NCBI RefSeq assembly: GCF_009792295.1
Contig: NZ_CP039934.1
Coordinates: 62,001-126,000, forward strand
DNA length: 64,000 nucleotides
Origin: Myroides fluvii
GTDB taxonomy: Bacteria > Bacteroidota > Bacteroidia > Flavobacteriales > Flavobacteriaceae
Direction of reading: 5' to 3'
Numbering within the stretch: position 1 is the stretch's first letter; each line of letters starts with the position of its first letter. The position numbers were made by a program, and so were the translations under genes. Shown here in pieces: positions 1 through 8,692 of the stretch. The notes below the pieces were generated by a model, which was given only the letters and a program-made list of their open reading frames with translations, did not search any database and was not told the origin of the DNA.

Positions 1-582
1 AAAATTTCGAGCCCCTGTTTTTTGCATCAGTTTTTCTTTGTATTTCTCAATCGTACGCGTGCTCAGATGAAGTAAATCTGCAATTTGTTTGACGTTGTAT
101 TGCATGGCGTACAATCGAATAATTTCGATTTCTCTTGGGGATAAAATAATTGCTGGACTTGTTTGCAGGTCTTCTATTCGCTCTATTACTTGGCGAATTC
201 GTCGATCGTAATACACACCTCCTTTATACACGCAAAGAATAGCCCTTTTAAGTTTTGAAAAAGCCATGTTCTTGGTTAAATAGCCTGCGACATTATAATG
301 CAGCATGCGCTTGATGCTGTACACATCGAAGGAGCGACTCAGTACCACAATTTTAACCCATGGATGGTGCTTTACTACTAGACCCGCTACTTGATACCCA
401 TCCATACTAGTCAGTTGGATAGCTAAAAATACAATATCTACCTGAACGCTTTTTAGCGCTTCTAGCAACGTTACTCCATTGGAACATTGCAATACAACTT
501 CTACCTCATCTAGCTCTGCTAGTAGCAAGCTAAAACTCGTTCTAAAAAGTGTATGACTATCTACTATGCCAACTCGAATCAT
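1..582 (-). CDS. Atypical NarL/LuxR-type response regulator (cut by window edge)
   Basis: The frame is open from ATG at 582 to the left edge, giving 194 residues without a stop. The N-terminal part is a receiver domain and the C-terminal part (from about residue 145) a LuxR-type helix-turn-helix with the typical SPREIEIIRLYA and STRTIEKYKEKL segments. The receiver lacks key residues. Residue 54, where the phospho-acceptor Asp should sit (VFLAIQL, normally LLDIxM), is Ala. The acidic pair is D8-S9 instead of D-D. The switch Ser82 and the conserved Lys104 are kept. Known family logic says such receivers cannot be phosphorylated in the usual way, so phosphorylation-independent DNA binding is inferred. 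No kinase gene is adjacent in the window. The last few residues lie outside the window. Confidence 0.85.
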   Translation of the reverse strand, partial: MIRVGIVDSHTLFRTSFSLLLAELDEVEVVLQCSNGVTLLEALKSVQVDIVFLAIQLTSMDGYQVAGLVVKHHPWVKIVVLSRSFDVYSIKRMLHYNVAGYLTKNMAFSKLKRAILCVYKGGVYYDRRIRQVIERIEDLQTSPAIILSPREIEIIRLYAMQYNVKQIADLLHLSTRTIEKYKEKLMQKTGARNF

Positions 583-1002
583 GATGACCTCTTATTAATT
601 GTTTACACGAATAGACTATTTTGCATATAGCTCATGCCCTTACTTAACTTGATTGGCCTGAACCTTAGTTTTTTTGGAAATAAACAGCGTGAAAAAAAAA
701 TGTGATTGGTTCGAATGCAAAACTAGAACTCCCTAATCAACACAACAAGAATACTGCCAATATCCGATTGGTTTCTAGCAATATAGAATGTTATCTTAAG
801 CTAAAATCCTCCATAATTAGCTATAGAACTAAGTTTTTTATCCGGTAGATTAGGTGTAAAATAAAGCTGAAAAACGACTGTTTTCAAGGCGTTTGCCTTT
901 TCTTTTAAATAGGTACTTTGACTAATAAGGTGCTTAAAATACCACAAGGAAGTAAAATGAAAAAAGAACAGGAACTAGCAACGAAATAAACAGTTGTCTT
1001 GG
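583..1002. other. Intergenic region, no gene seen
   Basis: About 420 bases of AT-rich sequence between two genes read on the minus strand. It holds a small hairpin (AAGGC/GCCTT) followed by a T-rich stretch near 887-906 and a 10-codon ATG frame at 957-989 that I do not consider a gene. The promoter of the regulator at 1-582 should lie here, but no convincing TAnnTTTG box was placed. Confidence 0.5.
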
Positions 1003-1878
1003 CTAGCCTTTGGAATATTTATTTTTATACTCTAGTGGAGTTAATCCCGTATGTCTTTTAAAAAATGTAGATAAGTGATTGGACTCCTTAAAACCCAATT
1101 GATAAGAAATCACATTTACAGGTGCATCTTTATACAATAAATAGCGAATAATTTCCATAACCATTCGATTGCTAATCCATTTATAAGGAGTTGTCTTTTC
1201 TATTTTCTGAAATGCATACTCAACGGTTCTCAACCCCAGATTTAATTCCTCCGCATACATTTTTACACTATAGCGCTTATTCAAGTTTTTATTCACATAA
1301 TCCTTAAATTTTGATACTAGTAATTTTTCATGTGAAACCGTAAGCTTCTCCTCAATTTCTGTTTGATTTAACGATTGTTCTAGAAAAATCAGCACATTAA
1401 ATAGGTAATTATTGAGCACGTATCGCTGTTTGGGATAATAGGGCTTCGTCAATTCTTTTTTGATAATATCAAACAAAAAAACTAATTCTTCAAAATGATA
1501 ACTTACGTCAATACGCTTACTCCCTCCCAATTGTTTGAATAAAATAGAAGTGTATAAAAATTGAAAATGCATTTCATCAATACAAAAAAAATCATCGGTA
1601 AAAAGCAGCATCTTTCCTTTGTATTTTATTGGTTCTTTCCATCCAACAACCTGATTTTTAAAGAGAATCAAAACTTCTTTAGACAAAATCTCTATGGAGT
1701 TAAAATCAACATCTAAAAAACCTTCTCCTTCAGTAACCAAATAAATACTAAAAACACTGTGCTCGCGAAAAGCAAATATAAGATCTTGTCTTAGCTCCAA
1801 AACGCTATCCAAATTTTCACAATTTAGATAAAGTCTATTAGAGGGCCGATGGATAACCGGCTCTAATGGTATTTTCAT
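1003..1878 (-). CDS. AraC family transcriptional regulator
   Basis: A 291-residue protein. The N-terminal 170 residues look like the cupin-type sensing domain of AraC regulators. Residues about 190-291 form the double helix-turn-helix AraC domain: the first helix pair is around YSVKMYAEELNLGLRTVEYAF and the second contains the hallmark GFKESNHLSTFFKRHTG. Such proteins bind DNA as activators or repressors in response to a small ligand; neither ligand nor target can be read from the sequence. It stands alone, with long AT-rich gaps on both sides, so its target could be itself or a distant gene. The ATG at 1878 is supported by the start of recognisable sequence right after it. Confidence 0.85.
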   Translation of the reverse strand: MKIPLEPVIHRPSNRLYLNCENLDSVLELRQDLIFAFREHSVFSIYLVTEGEGFLDVDFNSIEILSKEVLILFKNQVVGWKEPIKYKGKMLLFTDDFFCIDEMHFQFLYTSILFKQLGGSKRIDVSYHFEELVFLFDIIKKELTKPYYPKQRYVLNNYLFNVLIFLEQSLNQTEIEEKLTVSHEKLLVSKFKDYVNKNLNKRYSVKMYAEELNLGLRTVEYAFQKIEKTTPYKWISNRMVMEIIRYLLYKDAPVNVISYQLGFKESNHLSTFFKRHTGLTPLEYKNKYSKG

Positions 1879-2743
1879 AGTTATTTGTGTCTTTCTTCGT
1901 TAACTCCTTCTATCTCGGCTTTAATTGGAAAAAACAAAACAAAATAAAATTGGCATTATAATCAGGACATAAACCCGAATTTAAAATACACATACACGCA
2001 TAATATAAAAATAATGCAATAAATCGAAAAAATAACACCTACTTACAAACAAACAGTTATTTTTTTTAATCAAAACCATAAACAACAAGGTAAAAGGTTA
2101 TTTTTACTTTAATTATTTTAACTAAAATTATATAAATAAAAATACCTATGCGATTTAAAATACGCCCCCAAAATAGCGTGTATTTATAGTTCTTTTCATA
2201 AAAAAATAAACCAACTCCAAACAAAAAGCACTCCAGAAATAGAGTGCTTTGAAAAGGGATTTTCTGCTTCATTTTAAACCCTACAGTAGGATTTTTCTAA
2301 AAAAATTAATTTTGTTGTTTTGTTGTTTTGTCTTTTCACAAAAAGAATAAAGCCACTTAGTCCTTAAGACTCAAAAGATAAAACTTACATTAAATTGCTT
2401 TAATGCGATAGTCCCCACTAACTCCTTATCTCTTGTGTGGCTTTATTTGTATTACACCTCCTGTCAATGGTAGCATCGGATCAACGGATGAATACAAACA
2501 GCATCATCATCGATGTTGTTTAGACAAATATACAGGGGGGCTCTTTTATACTGGTATCGATTGACGAATATAAAAGAGAGATAACCACAAAGGAAACGCG
2601 AAAAATGAAGTGCATAACTATACACAAGCGAAAGAATGGGGCTGTAGATATCCCCCTTTTTGTGAAAAAATATCCCGAAAAGTAGTGAGGGTTTTTTTTT
2701 GTACTTTTCGCAACTTGCCAACGTAAACTAGTACGTATAAAAA
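1879..2743. other. Long AT-rich intergenic region with several inverted repeats
   Basis: No convincing gene in 865 bases. It contains an 11-bp inverted repeat at 2346-2447 (listed separately), a GGGG/CCCC hairpin followed by five T at about 2637-2662, and a 9-bp inverted repeat CGAAAAGTA (2676-2684) / TACTTTTCG (2702-2710) just upstream of the gene at 2744. Two TTTTGTTG octamers occur near 2313-2330. A 68-codon frame at 2066-2272 (minus) is Phe/Ile/Tyr-rich and is more easily explained by base composition than by coding. Confidence 0.5.
2346..2447. repeat. 102-bp element bounded by an 11-bp perfect inverted repeat
   Basis: AATAAAGCCAC at 2346-2356 is the exact reverse complement of GTGGCTTTATT at 2437-2447. 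The 80 bases between them contain a second small inverted repeat (AGTC/GACT). The right arm ends in a TTTATTT run. It could be a structured non-coding RNA, a long-loop terminator or a MITE-like remnant; the sequence alone does not decide. Confidence 0.45.
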
Positions 2744-3196
2744 ATGGAGAACACGACAACTCATATCATGAAAACTATTGAGGCTGACCTCAATCAATAT
2801 TATGGAAACGCTTTTATTTATCCTGTTCCCACTTGGGCAGTCTTACATACAATGCCGGAATTGCTTTATCTTTTGCCGATTTATGGAGAAGAAGGAATCA
2901 AAATTGCGAAACAGCAGGTTAATTTCACTGTCGACTTTTCTGACTATTCTTCTGTTGTACAGTATGCTGATTTTCTCTTTCAACAGATGGATACCGCGTA
3001 TGAGATTATTGCTTATGTCGTTTTTTACCACCAGAATTTACGCATCGACAAACATCCGAATTATCTTCAAGAATTAACCGCACAAGAACAAGCGGAACAA
3101 CAATCATTTAACGACAGTCAACCTAAATTTAATATTTCCGTTCGTTTTTTCAATCGCGATTTAGGTGCTATCGACGATCTTTTACACTGGAAATAA
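2744..3196 (+). CDS. Hypothetical protein, 150 residues
   Basis: I do not recognise this family. The frame starts with ATG at 2744; a second in-frame ATG at 2768 would give a protein 8 residues shorter. The product is soluble, acidic and rich in aromatic residues, with no signal peptide, membrane segment or metal motif. The central part (about residues 65-105) is predicted-helix-like, rich in Tyr and Val. It is a single-gene unit with a 9-bp inverted repeat at 2676-2710 directly upstream that could be an operator. It converges with the FAD monooxygenase gene 34 bases downstream. Codon use resembles neighbouring genes, which supports it being real. Confidence 0.65.
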   Translation: MENTTTHIMKTIEADLNQYYGNAFIYPVPTWAVLHTMPELLYLLPIYGEEGIKIAKQQVNFTVDFSDYSSVVQYADFLFQQMDTAYEIIAYVVFYHQNLRIDKHPNYLQELTAQEQAEQQSFNDSQPKFNISVRFFNRDLGAIDDLLHWK

Positions 3197-3230
3197 ACAG
3201 GTTACTTTTTATATTTTCGTTGAAGTACAA

Positions 3231-4358
3231 CTAAACTCGATCTAATTCGAACATCTTTTCCATTTGTCTTTTTTTCATCCAAGGGGGTAAAAGGCGAAAA
3301 GCGGTATTGCGCAGGACAACAAGCAAGGGATTTCGCCACTGTGCTATTTTTCCCAAAGCCCAACTATCTCGAACAATAGCATGTGCCTTTTTCTTTCGAA
3401 TAGCCGGATATCGTTGCAGTGCTTCTTCTAGTGAATAGTGCTCGAGTAGTTTACTGATTACATACACATCTTCTATGGCCTGACAAGCTCCTTGCCCCAA
3501 ATTGGGTGTTGTCGCGTGTGCAGCATCGCCTATCAAACAGGCTTTTTCTTTCTGCCATGTGTCAAAAGGTGTAAGGTCGTATAATTTATCTCGGTGAATA
3601 AGTTGCGGTGGCGTTTGTAAGATCATTTGCTTTACCCAAGTGGGACAATCCTCCAAATAGTTTGCTAGGGTTGTATGTTCGCAGTATAAATCTTCGTCTA
3701 TTAGGAAGTACCAATACAGCTGACCATCGGCTAATTTCACAAAGCCCAAGCGCTTGCCCTTTCCCCAACTTTCTACCGCTACATGTTCATACTCCGCAGG
3801 CATCTTAAAAGGGACTACCCCGCGCCAACACACTTGATGTGCATCGCGCAAGGTGTGATTGCCAAACAGCAATTCCCTTACTTGAGAGCGCAATCCATCT
3901 GCCCCAAATACAAACTCATGATGCGCCACTGTATCATCTGTAAAACGAAGTTCATACCTTCCGTCATCTCCCCTTGTAATATTCTGCAAACGCTTATTCA
4001 ACCGCAGGTGTTCTTCTCCCACAGCTTCTACTAAAATGCGATGTAAAACACTGCGGTGAATAGCGATATTGGCCAATTGATATTTTTGTTCAAAACGGGC
4101 CAGTGATGTTTGGTCCAAAACCTGTAATTGCATGTCAGTCAGCATCACTGTGGAAATGCGAACCCCTGCATTAGTCAGTTGGCTGGAAATACCCAAATGA
4201 CGATAGACTTGCATGGCGTTATTGGCAATGGCAATTCCCGCACCTACAGGTTTAATTTGAGCCGTTGCTTCATAAACAACAAAGGAAATACCTGCTTTTT
4301 TTAGGGCGATTGCCAAGGTTAATCCGCCAATTCCTGCACCAATAATAGCTACTTGCAT
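3231..4358 (-). CDS. FAD-dependent monooxygenase (PHBH/UbiH type)
   Basis: A 375-residue flavoprotein of the class A hydroxylase superfamily. Visible motifs are the N-terminal Rossmann dinucleotide site GAGIGG (residues 7-12), the GADGLRS segment in the middle (FAD/NADPH contact), and GDAAHATTPNLGQGA near residue 270, which binds the FAD ribityl-phosphate. These enzymes use NAD(P)H and O2 to hydroxylate aromatic or polyketide-like substrates. In Bacteroidota similar proteins are also annotated as tetracycline-inactivating TetX-like enzymes, but nothing here singles out that activity. The substrate is unknown. It is an isolated gene with no catabolic partner next to it, so a role in small-molecule modification is only an inference. 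Confidence 0.85.
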   Translation of the reverse strand: MQVAIIGAGIGGLTLAIALKKAGISFVVYEATAQIKPVGAGIAIANNAMQVYRHLGISSQLTNAGVRISTVMLTDMQLQVLDQTSLARFEQKYQLANIAIHRSVLHRILVEAVGEEHLRLNKRLQNITRGDDGRYELRFTDDTVAHHEFVFGADGLRSQVRELLFGNHTLRDAHQVCWRGVVPFKMPAEYEHVAVESWGKGKRLGFVKLADGQLYWYFLIDEDLYCEHTTLANYLEDCPTWVKQMILQTPPQLIHRDKLYDLTPFDTWQKEKACLIGDAAHATTPNLGQGACQAIEDVYVISKLLEHYSLEEALQRYPAIRKKKAHAIVRDSWALGKIAQWRNPLLVVLRNTAFRLLPPWMKKRQMEKMFELDRV

Positions 4359-4497
4359 CTTGTCATTTCTAATTTTGTTTTACCCTTCAAAGATAAAGGG
4401 ATTTTTACAGCTGGTTACCCTTAAACCACGTACAATTTACGCGCTGATTGAAGATACTCTTTGGTGTGCTTTTCCCTTTATGGGGTACAAACCTCCT

Positions 4498-5301
4498 CTA
4501 CCCGTTTAGCGTGCGCAATGCTTTTTTCACAATATAAGCAGTTGCTTTTGTATCGCTTTCCTCTAGCCAAGTAGCCGCTATGTTTCGCACAAAATCAGGT
4601 TGTGTTTTACTAGCGTCATTCAACCAATTGCCTACACTATCCTGAACGTACTTAACGGGGTCATTGCGCAAATTTTCCAACAGCGGTAAAGCCAAGGCTG
4701 GTGTTGCTTTGAGTGCTTCAATATGCGCGCACCAAACGCCTCTAGGACGCGTTGATTCCGTTGCAAAACGACGAATATTCGCATCGACGTGCAACGTCCA
4801 AGGTTCTAGTACCGTCAAACTAAGGGCAAGATTATCAATAATCGTTGGACGCACGGCCATCCAAGCCGTTTCACGCACGCCAAAATGGGTATCCGCAGCA
4901 AATACCTGAATTGCATTTAACTGCTCACTAGGGCTCCAATTTGCATTTCCTCCAACCATATACGTCGCCCAACAACGCGGCATATCCGCTGGGTGTTGGC
5001 TCAAAAATTGAAAAAGTTCCCTATCGTCTGCTTTTATTGCTTCAGCCAATAAAGTCTGTCCTATTGTAGCGTTTTTCAAGGTAATCGTCGGTTTCTTTAC
5101 TGCATCCAGCGCCTTTAAAGTAGGGGCTAAATACTGAGGTCTCTTGCATTGATCCAATACGAAAGTCAATATTTTTACCAGATCAATAGCCAACCACTCG
5201 ACTAAATTCGCCGTTTCTATTTTTCCTTGATTCAACTGCTCTAAAATTTCAGGTGGAATTCCCTGTATGGTTTTAGATCCTTTTCTTTTTATCTGCTCCA
5301 T
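4498..5301 (-). CDS. AlkC-like DNA alkylation repair protein
   Basis: A 267-residue all-helical protein of the HEAT-like repeat family that includes the 3-methyladenine DNA glycosylases AlkC and AlkD. Recognisable parts are NIRRFATESTRPRGVW (about residues 175-190), which matches the R(R)F-ESTRPR-W signature of AlkC-type proteins, and the following YVQDSVGNWLNDASK segment typical of the last repeats. Family members excise N3- or N7-alkylated bases, or bind DNA without catalysis in some paralogues. The gene is monocistronic and lies 139 bases upstream of nothing similar, so no adaptive-response operon (ada/alkB) is seen here. Confidence 0.75.
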   Translation of the reverse strand: MEQIKRKGSKTIQGIPPEILEQLNQGKIETANLVEWLAIDLVKILTFVLDQCKRPQYLAPTLKALDAVKKPTITLKNATIGQTLLAEAIKADDRELFQFLSQHPADMPRCWATYMVGGNANWSPSEQLNAIQVFAADTHFGVRETAWMAVRPTIIDNLALSLTVLEPWTLHVDANIRRFATESTRPRGVWCAHIEALKATPALALPLLENLRNDPVKYVQDSVGNWLNDASKTQPDFVRNIAATWLEESDTKATAYIVKKALRTLNG

Positions 5302-5464
5302 TAGCTTGTACTTTCAATTATACTGGCAAAGATTACTATCTTTTCACTTTCTGACAATACCGCACAAATTTATCCCTATGCTTTTTGTGTTGATAAAGGC
5401 TAAAATATCGCTATAAAATCAATACGACATCCATTCTCCTTGTTTCCTGCAAAAGCTAGGCTTG

Positions 5465-6313
5465 TTATAGTAGTATATTTCGCTGAATAAAAGCGATTGT
5501 TTCTTGTACAACAAGGGCCAAGTCATTGGGTAGGTGATTTCCCTCCTGAGGGTGTCTTGCTCCAAAGACGTGATCCGCTCCCTCAACGATAAACAAATCA
5601 GATTCTTTGATCCAAAGGTGCAAGAGTTCTGCCTCTTTTACACTTACCGCTTGGTCTGCTGTACCATTAATAATTAAAACGGGTTTCCTGAGATTTTGAG
5701 CTGCATATTGAATCGTCAACGCTTGTTCATTGGCTTCAAAATCTGTCCAAAACGTAAAATAATGGGGCATTTGTTGCTTGGTACGTCCATTCATACTATA
5801 AAAAACGCCTTCTTTTTTCCATTGTTCAAAGTTATCGCGCTGTGGAAATCGCTTTTTAAAATCGGCAACACCGGCCCAGGAGATTGCTCCTGTTACTTTG
5901 TCATTATAATACGTCTGCAAGATTACCGCTCCGCCTCCTCTACTGTGTCCAATTAAGAATATTTTGGTTTCATCTACAAAAGGTTGACTGCTGTAATAAT
6001 CAATAACAGTTGTCAAATCACGTTGCTCTTGTGTATAGGTATTTCTGCCAAAAGCGTCTAAATCTGTAAATTCCGTTGGATGATCAACGGTAGTTCCATT
6101 ATGAGAAAAATTAAATTTCACGACCGCAAAACCTGCTTTCGCCATCGTTTGCATCGCCAAATCCCAAGCGCCCCAATCTTTAAAACCTTTATACCCATGG
6201 CAAAAAATAATCAACGGTGATTTTTCTTGGCTTGTATTTTGATAGCAATCCGCTAATATAGCAGCCGTAGTATCAGTGGGAATAACGGTTGTTTTGTGGT
6301 GTAATTGCGTCAT
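5465..6313 (-). CDS. Alpha/beta hydrolase (dienelactone hydrolase-like)
   Basis: A 282-residue cytoplasmic serine hydrolase. The nucleophile elbow GHSRGGG places the catalytic Ser at residue 124; the oxyanion segment FCHGYKG is near residue 37. The acid is probably the Asp in NGTADQAVS and the base the His in GADHVFGARH near the C-terminus. Enzymes of this fold cleave esters or peptides; the substrate cannot be inferred. It is alone on the minus strand and divergent from the secreted protein gene at 6424, with about 110 bases between them that must hold both promoters. Length and motif order are typical, and no truncation is seen. Confidence 0.85.
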   Translation of the reverse strand: MTQLHHKTTVIPTDTTAAILADCYQNTSQEKSPLIIFCHGYKGFKDWGAWDLAMQTMAKAGFAVVKFNFSHNGTTVDHPTEFTDLDAFGRNTYTQEQRDLTTVIDYYSSQPFVDETKIFLIGHSRGGGAVILQTYYNDKVTGAISWAGVADFKKRFPQRDNFEQWKKEGVFYSMNGRTKQQMPHYFTFWTDFEANEQALTIQYAAQNLRKPVLIINGTADQAVSVKEAELLHLWIKESDLFIVEGADHVFGARHPQEGNHLPNDLALVVQETIAFIQRNILL

Positions 6314-6423
6314 AATTTTTGAGTATTTTTAACAAGGATAGCTTATTTTTTAAAGCAACCTTAAACATTAATCTTTTAATTTAGCTCGGACAAACCAATT
6401 TAATTAACAAATTATAGCAGCTT

Positions 6424-7005
6424 ATGAAACCAGTAAACCTTAGTCGTTCCATTTGGAAACAAATTTTGTCCTTTTCTGTGCTTAGCTTGAGTTTATTTTC
6501 CCTGCCCTCAACGGTTCTGGCTCAAGAGAACGAACAAGTTACAATAAAAAATAAAACTTTTGCTTACGAAATAACAAAAGAAACTACAGCTAGCGATTTG
6601 GACTTGATTCAAAAGGAAATCAATGCGGAAAAAATAGCTCATTTAAAATTTTCAGCCATTAAGCGCAATGCAAAAAATGAAATCATCGGGTTGACAACCC
6701 AATTTAAGGATGAGCGCGGTTCTTCTCAAAAGAAGAGCGAATACAATTCACAGGGCATTCGTCCCTTTGCAGTTAAAATTCACGAAAATGCAGACGGATA
6801 TAAGTATTTAGAAATAGCGCATCCCACATCCTCTACTACAAGTAATACTAAATCAAACCCAGCAGGTGATTTCTTTTCAGATGCAAAAGAAGACGATTTT
6901 GATTTTGGTGAAAGCAACATAATGGAGATGATGAAAGCGATGCAAGAAAGCATGCAACAACAACAAGAATTGATGCAAAAACTATTGCAGGAAGATACGA
7001 AGTAA
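6424..7005 (+). CDS. Exported protein resembling the tail of Bacteroidota M56/BlaR1 peptidases
   Basis: 193 residues with a Sec signal peptide (hydrophobic stretch to about residue 33, cleavage likely after VLA). Residues 40-115 contain the pattern 'kTFAYEITKETT-sDLDLIQKEIN-e-iahLKFSaIKRNaknEI', which resembles a repeat found in the C-terminal periplasmic part of Bacteroidota BlaR1/M56-type proteins. No peptidase motif is present, so this is a stand-alone version. The C-terminus (from about residue 160) is an amphipathic Met/Gln-rich helix, MMKAMQESMQQQQELMQ, which may be a coiled coil. Function unknown. A strong terminator follows 60 bases downstream. Confidence 0.65.
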   Translation: MKPVNLSRSIWKQILSFSVLSLSLFSLPSTVLAQENEQVTIKNKTFAYEITKETTASDLDLIQKEINAEKIAHLKFSAIKRNAKNEIIGLTTQFKDERGSSQKKSEYNSQGIRPFAVKIHENADGYKYLEIAHPTSSTTSNTKSNPAGDFFSDAKEDDFDFGESNIMEMMKAMQESMQQQQELMQKLLQEDTK

Positions 7006-7033
7006 AGTAAATGGGGAGGCGGTGACTAACTCT

Positions 7034-7062
7034 TACAACTTCACAAAAAACAAACCTCACAA
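7034..7062 (+). repeat. Copy 1 of a 29-bp dispersed intergenic repeat
   Basis: The segment beginning TACAACTTCACAAA and ending CAAACCTCACAA recurs at 35541-35569 with two mismatches. Both copies lie just outside coding regions. The reverse complement of its second half resembles the GGTGAGGT octamers at 55995-56040. Confidence 0.6.
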
Positions 7063-7066
7063 AATA

Positions 7067-7098
7067 AAAAACGCCTCCAATACATGTGGAGGCGTTTT
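7067..7098 (+). terminator. Rho-independent terminator after the secreted-protein gene
   Basis: Perfect stem ACGCCTCCA/TGGAGGCGT with A-run before and T-run after, so it can work in both directions. It closes the plus-strand gene that ends at 7005. Confidence 0.85.
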
Positions 7099-7110
7099 TC
7101 TATTGCACAC

Positions 7111-7144
7111 AAAAAAGCCATAACGATAAGGTTATAGCTTTTTA
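7111..7144 (-). terminator. Terminator of guaB
   Basis: Read on the minus strand, AAAAGC-TATAACC pairs with GGTTATGGCTTTTTT-like sequence and ends in a T-run. It lies 18 bases beyond the guaB stop codon. Confidence 0.7.
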
Positions 7145-7161
7145 TTTATAAGTTATCCTAC

Positions 7162-8634
7162 CTATCTTGAATAGTTAGGAGCTGATTTAGTAATCGTAAT
7201 ATTATGTGGGTGGCTTTCTCCAATACCTGAAGCAGTCAACTGAACAAAACGCGCTACTTCTTGTAACGTAGGAATGTCTTTTGCACCACAGTATCCCATA
7301 CCAGCGCGTAATCCTCCGATAAATTGTAACATACTTTCATTCAATTCTCCTTTGTAAGGAACGCGACCTTCAATTCCTTCTGGAACTAATTTTTTCACAT
7401 CATCCTCTACATCTTGGAAGTAACGATCTTTTGACCCTTGTTTCATGGCAGCAACAGATCCCATTCCGCGGTATGCTTTGAACTTTCTTCCTTCAAAGAT
7501 AATTGTTTCACCTGGTGATTCTTTTGTTCCTGCTAACATCGATCCCAACATCACACAGTCAGCACCAGCGCCAATTGCTTTTGGAATATCTCCAGTATAA
7601 CGCAAACCACCATCTCCAATTACAGGAACTCCCGTTCCTTTTAATGCAGCTGCAACTTCCATAATGGCTGAGAATTGAGGAAATCCAACACCTGCTACAA
7701 CGCGTGTGGTACAGATTGAACCAGGTCCAATTCCTACTTTCACCGCATCAGCACCTGCTTCTACTAAGTATAGTGCAGCTTCTGGTGTTGCAATATTACC
7801 CACAACCACATCGATTTCTGGAAATGCTGCTTTCACTTCTTTCAATACCCCAACAACCCCTTGTGTATGTCCGTGAGCTGTATCGATAATCAACGCATCA
7901 ACACCTGCTTTTACTAAAGCCGTTGCACGTTCCACTGTATCATGTGTAACACCTAAAGCTGCTGCTACGCGTAAACGACCAAATTGATCTTTATTTGCGT
8001 TAGGCTTCAAGGTTAACTTAGTAATGTCTCTGAATGTAATTAGTCCTACTAATTTGAAATTCGCATTAACTACCGGTAATTTTTCAATTTTATTTTCTTG
8101 TAGAATACCTTCTGCTTGTTCTAAAGTAGTTCCTTCTGCTGCAGTAACTAAGTTTTCTTTGGTCATTACTTCCGTAATAGGTTTTGCATTTTCTTTCTCA
8201 AAACGCATATCTCTATTGGTAATAATTCCTTTTAAAACGCCGTTCTCGTCCACAACAGGAATACCTCCAATGCTATACTCCGCCATGGCTTTCTTTGCAT
8301 CGCCTACGGTAGCTGTTAAAGGTAAAGTAACCGGATCGATAATCATACCCGATTCTGCTCTTTTTACTTTTCGAACTTCTTTCGCTTGCTCTTCAATCGT
8401 CATATTTTTATGGATTACTCCAATTCCTCCTTCACGAGCAATAGCAATAGCCATTTCGCTTTCCGTTACGGTATCCATCGCCGCAGATACAATAGGAACA
8501 TTTAGCGTAATATTTCTTGAAAAATTTGTTTTTAAACTTACCTCACGTGGTAATACTTCCGAATAATTTGGAACTAAAAGAACATCATCGTAAGTTAATC
8601 CTTGACCGATGATTTTTGTCGTGTGTGCTTTCAT
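7162..8634 (-). CDS. guaB: Inosine-5'-monophosphate dehydrogenase
   Basis: Oxidises IMP to XMP with NAD+, the committed step of guanine nucleotide synthesis. The 490-residue protein has the usual layout: N-terminal barrel half beginning [15 protein letters not shown], two CBS domains (about residues 100-220) that bind nucleotides, then the catalytic barrel with the active-site loop GSICTTR (nucleophilic Cys near residue 300) and the mobile flap around [11 protein letters not shown] place the start at ATG 8634; the upstream extension would begin with TTG and would run through a promoter and an inverted repeat. HMG-CoA lyase lies upstream on the same strand, but guaB has its own TAAATTTG box at 8659-8666. 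Confidence 0.97.
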   Translation of the reverse strand: MKAHTTKIIGQGLTYDDVLLVPNYSEVLPREVSLKTNFSRNITLNVPIVSAAMDTVTESEMAIAIAREGGIGVIHKNMTIEEQAKEVRKVKRAESGMIIDPVTLPLTATVGDAKKAMAEYSIGGIPVVDENGVLKGIITNRDMRFEKENAKPITEVMTKENLVTAAEGTTLEQAEGILQENKIEKLPVVNANFKLVGLITFRDITKLTLKPNANKDQFGRLRVAAALGVTHDTVERATALVKAGVDALIIDTAHGHTQGVVGVLKEVKAAFPEIDVVVGNIATPEAALYLVEAGADAVKVGIGPGSICTTRVVAGVGFPQFSAIMEVAAALKGTGVPVIGDGGLRYTGDIPKAIGAGADCVMLGSMLAGTKESPGETIIFEGRKFKAYRGMGSVAAMKQGSKDRYFQDVEDDVKKLVPEGIEGRVPYKGELNESMLQFIGGLRAGMGYCGAKDIPTLQEVARFVQLTASGIGESHPHNITITKSAPNYSR

Positions 8635-8666
8635 GTGCAATTGTAGTTGAATTGCACGCAAATTTA
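8635..8666 (-). promoter_or_regulatory. guaB -7 box and perfect leader inverted repeat
   Basis: On the minus strand TAAATTTG (8666-8659) fits the Bacteroidota -7 consensus TAnnTTTG. Between it and the start codon is a perfect 8-bp inverted repeat, GTGCAATT (8642-8635 region) and AATTGCAC (8650-8657 on the plus strand), spaced by 7 bases and touching the ATG. It may be an operator or an mRNA hairpin controlling initiation. Confidence 0.55.
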
Positions 8667-8692
8667 GTTTTTTTTATTCAGCAAAAAAAATC

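Noticed and set aside
2066-2272. 68-codon frame on the minus strand
   Set aside because: Composition (Phe/Ile/Tyr/Lys) reflects AT-rich DNA; no signal peptide pattern, promoter or family resemblance.
8024-8566. 180-codon frame on the plus strand inside guaB
   Set aside because: It is antisense to the strongly conserved guaB CBS region and encodes Ser/Ile/Phe-rich sequence without a family.
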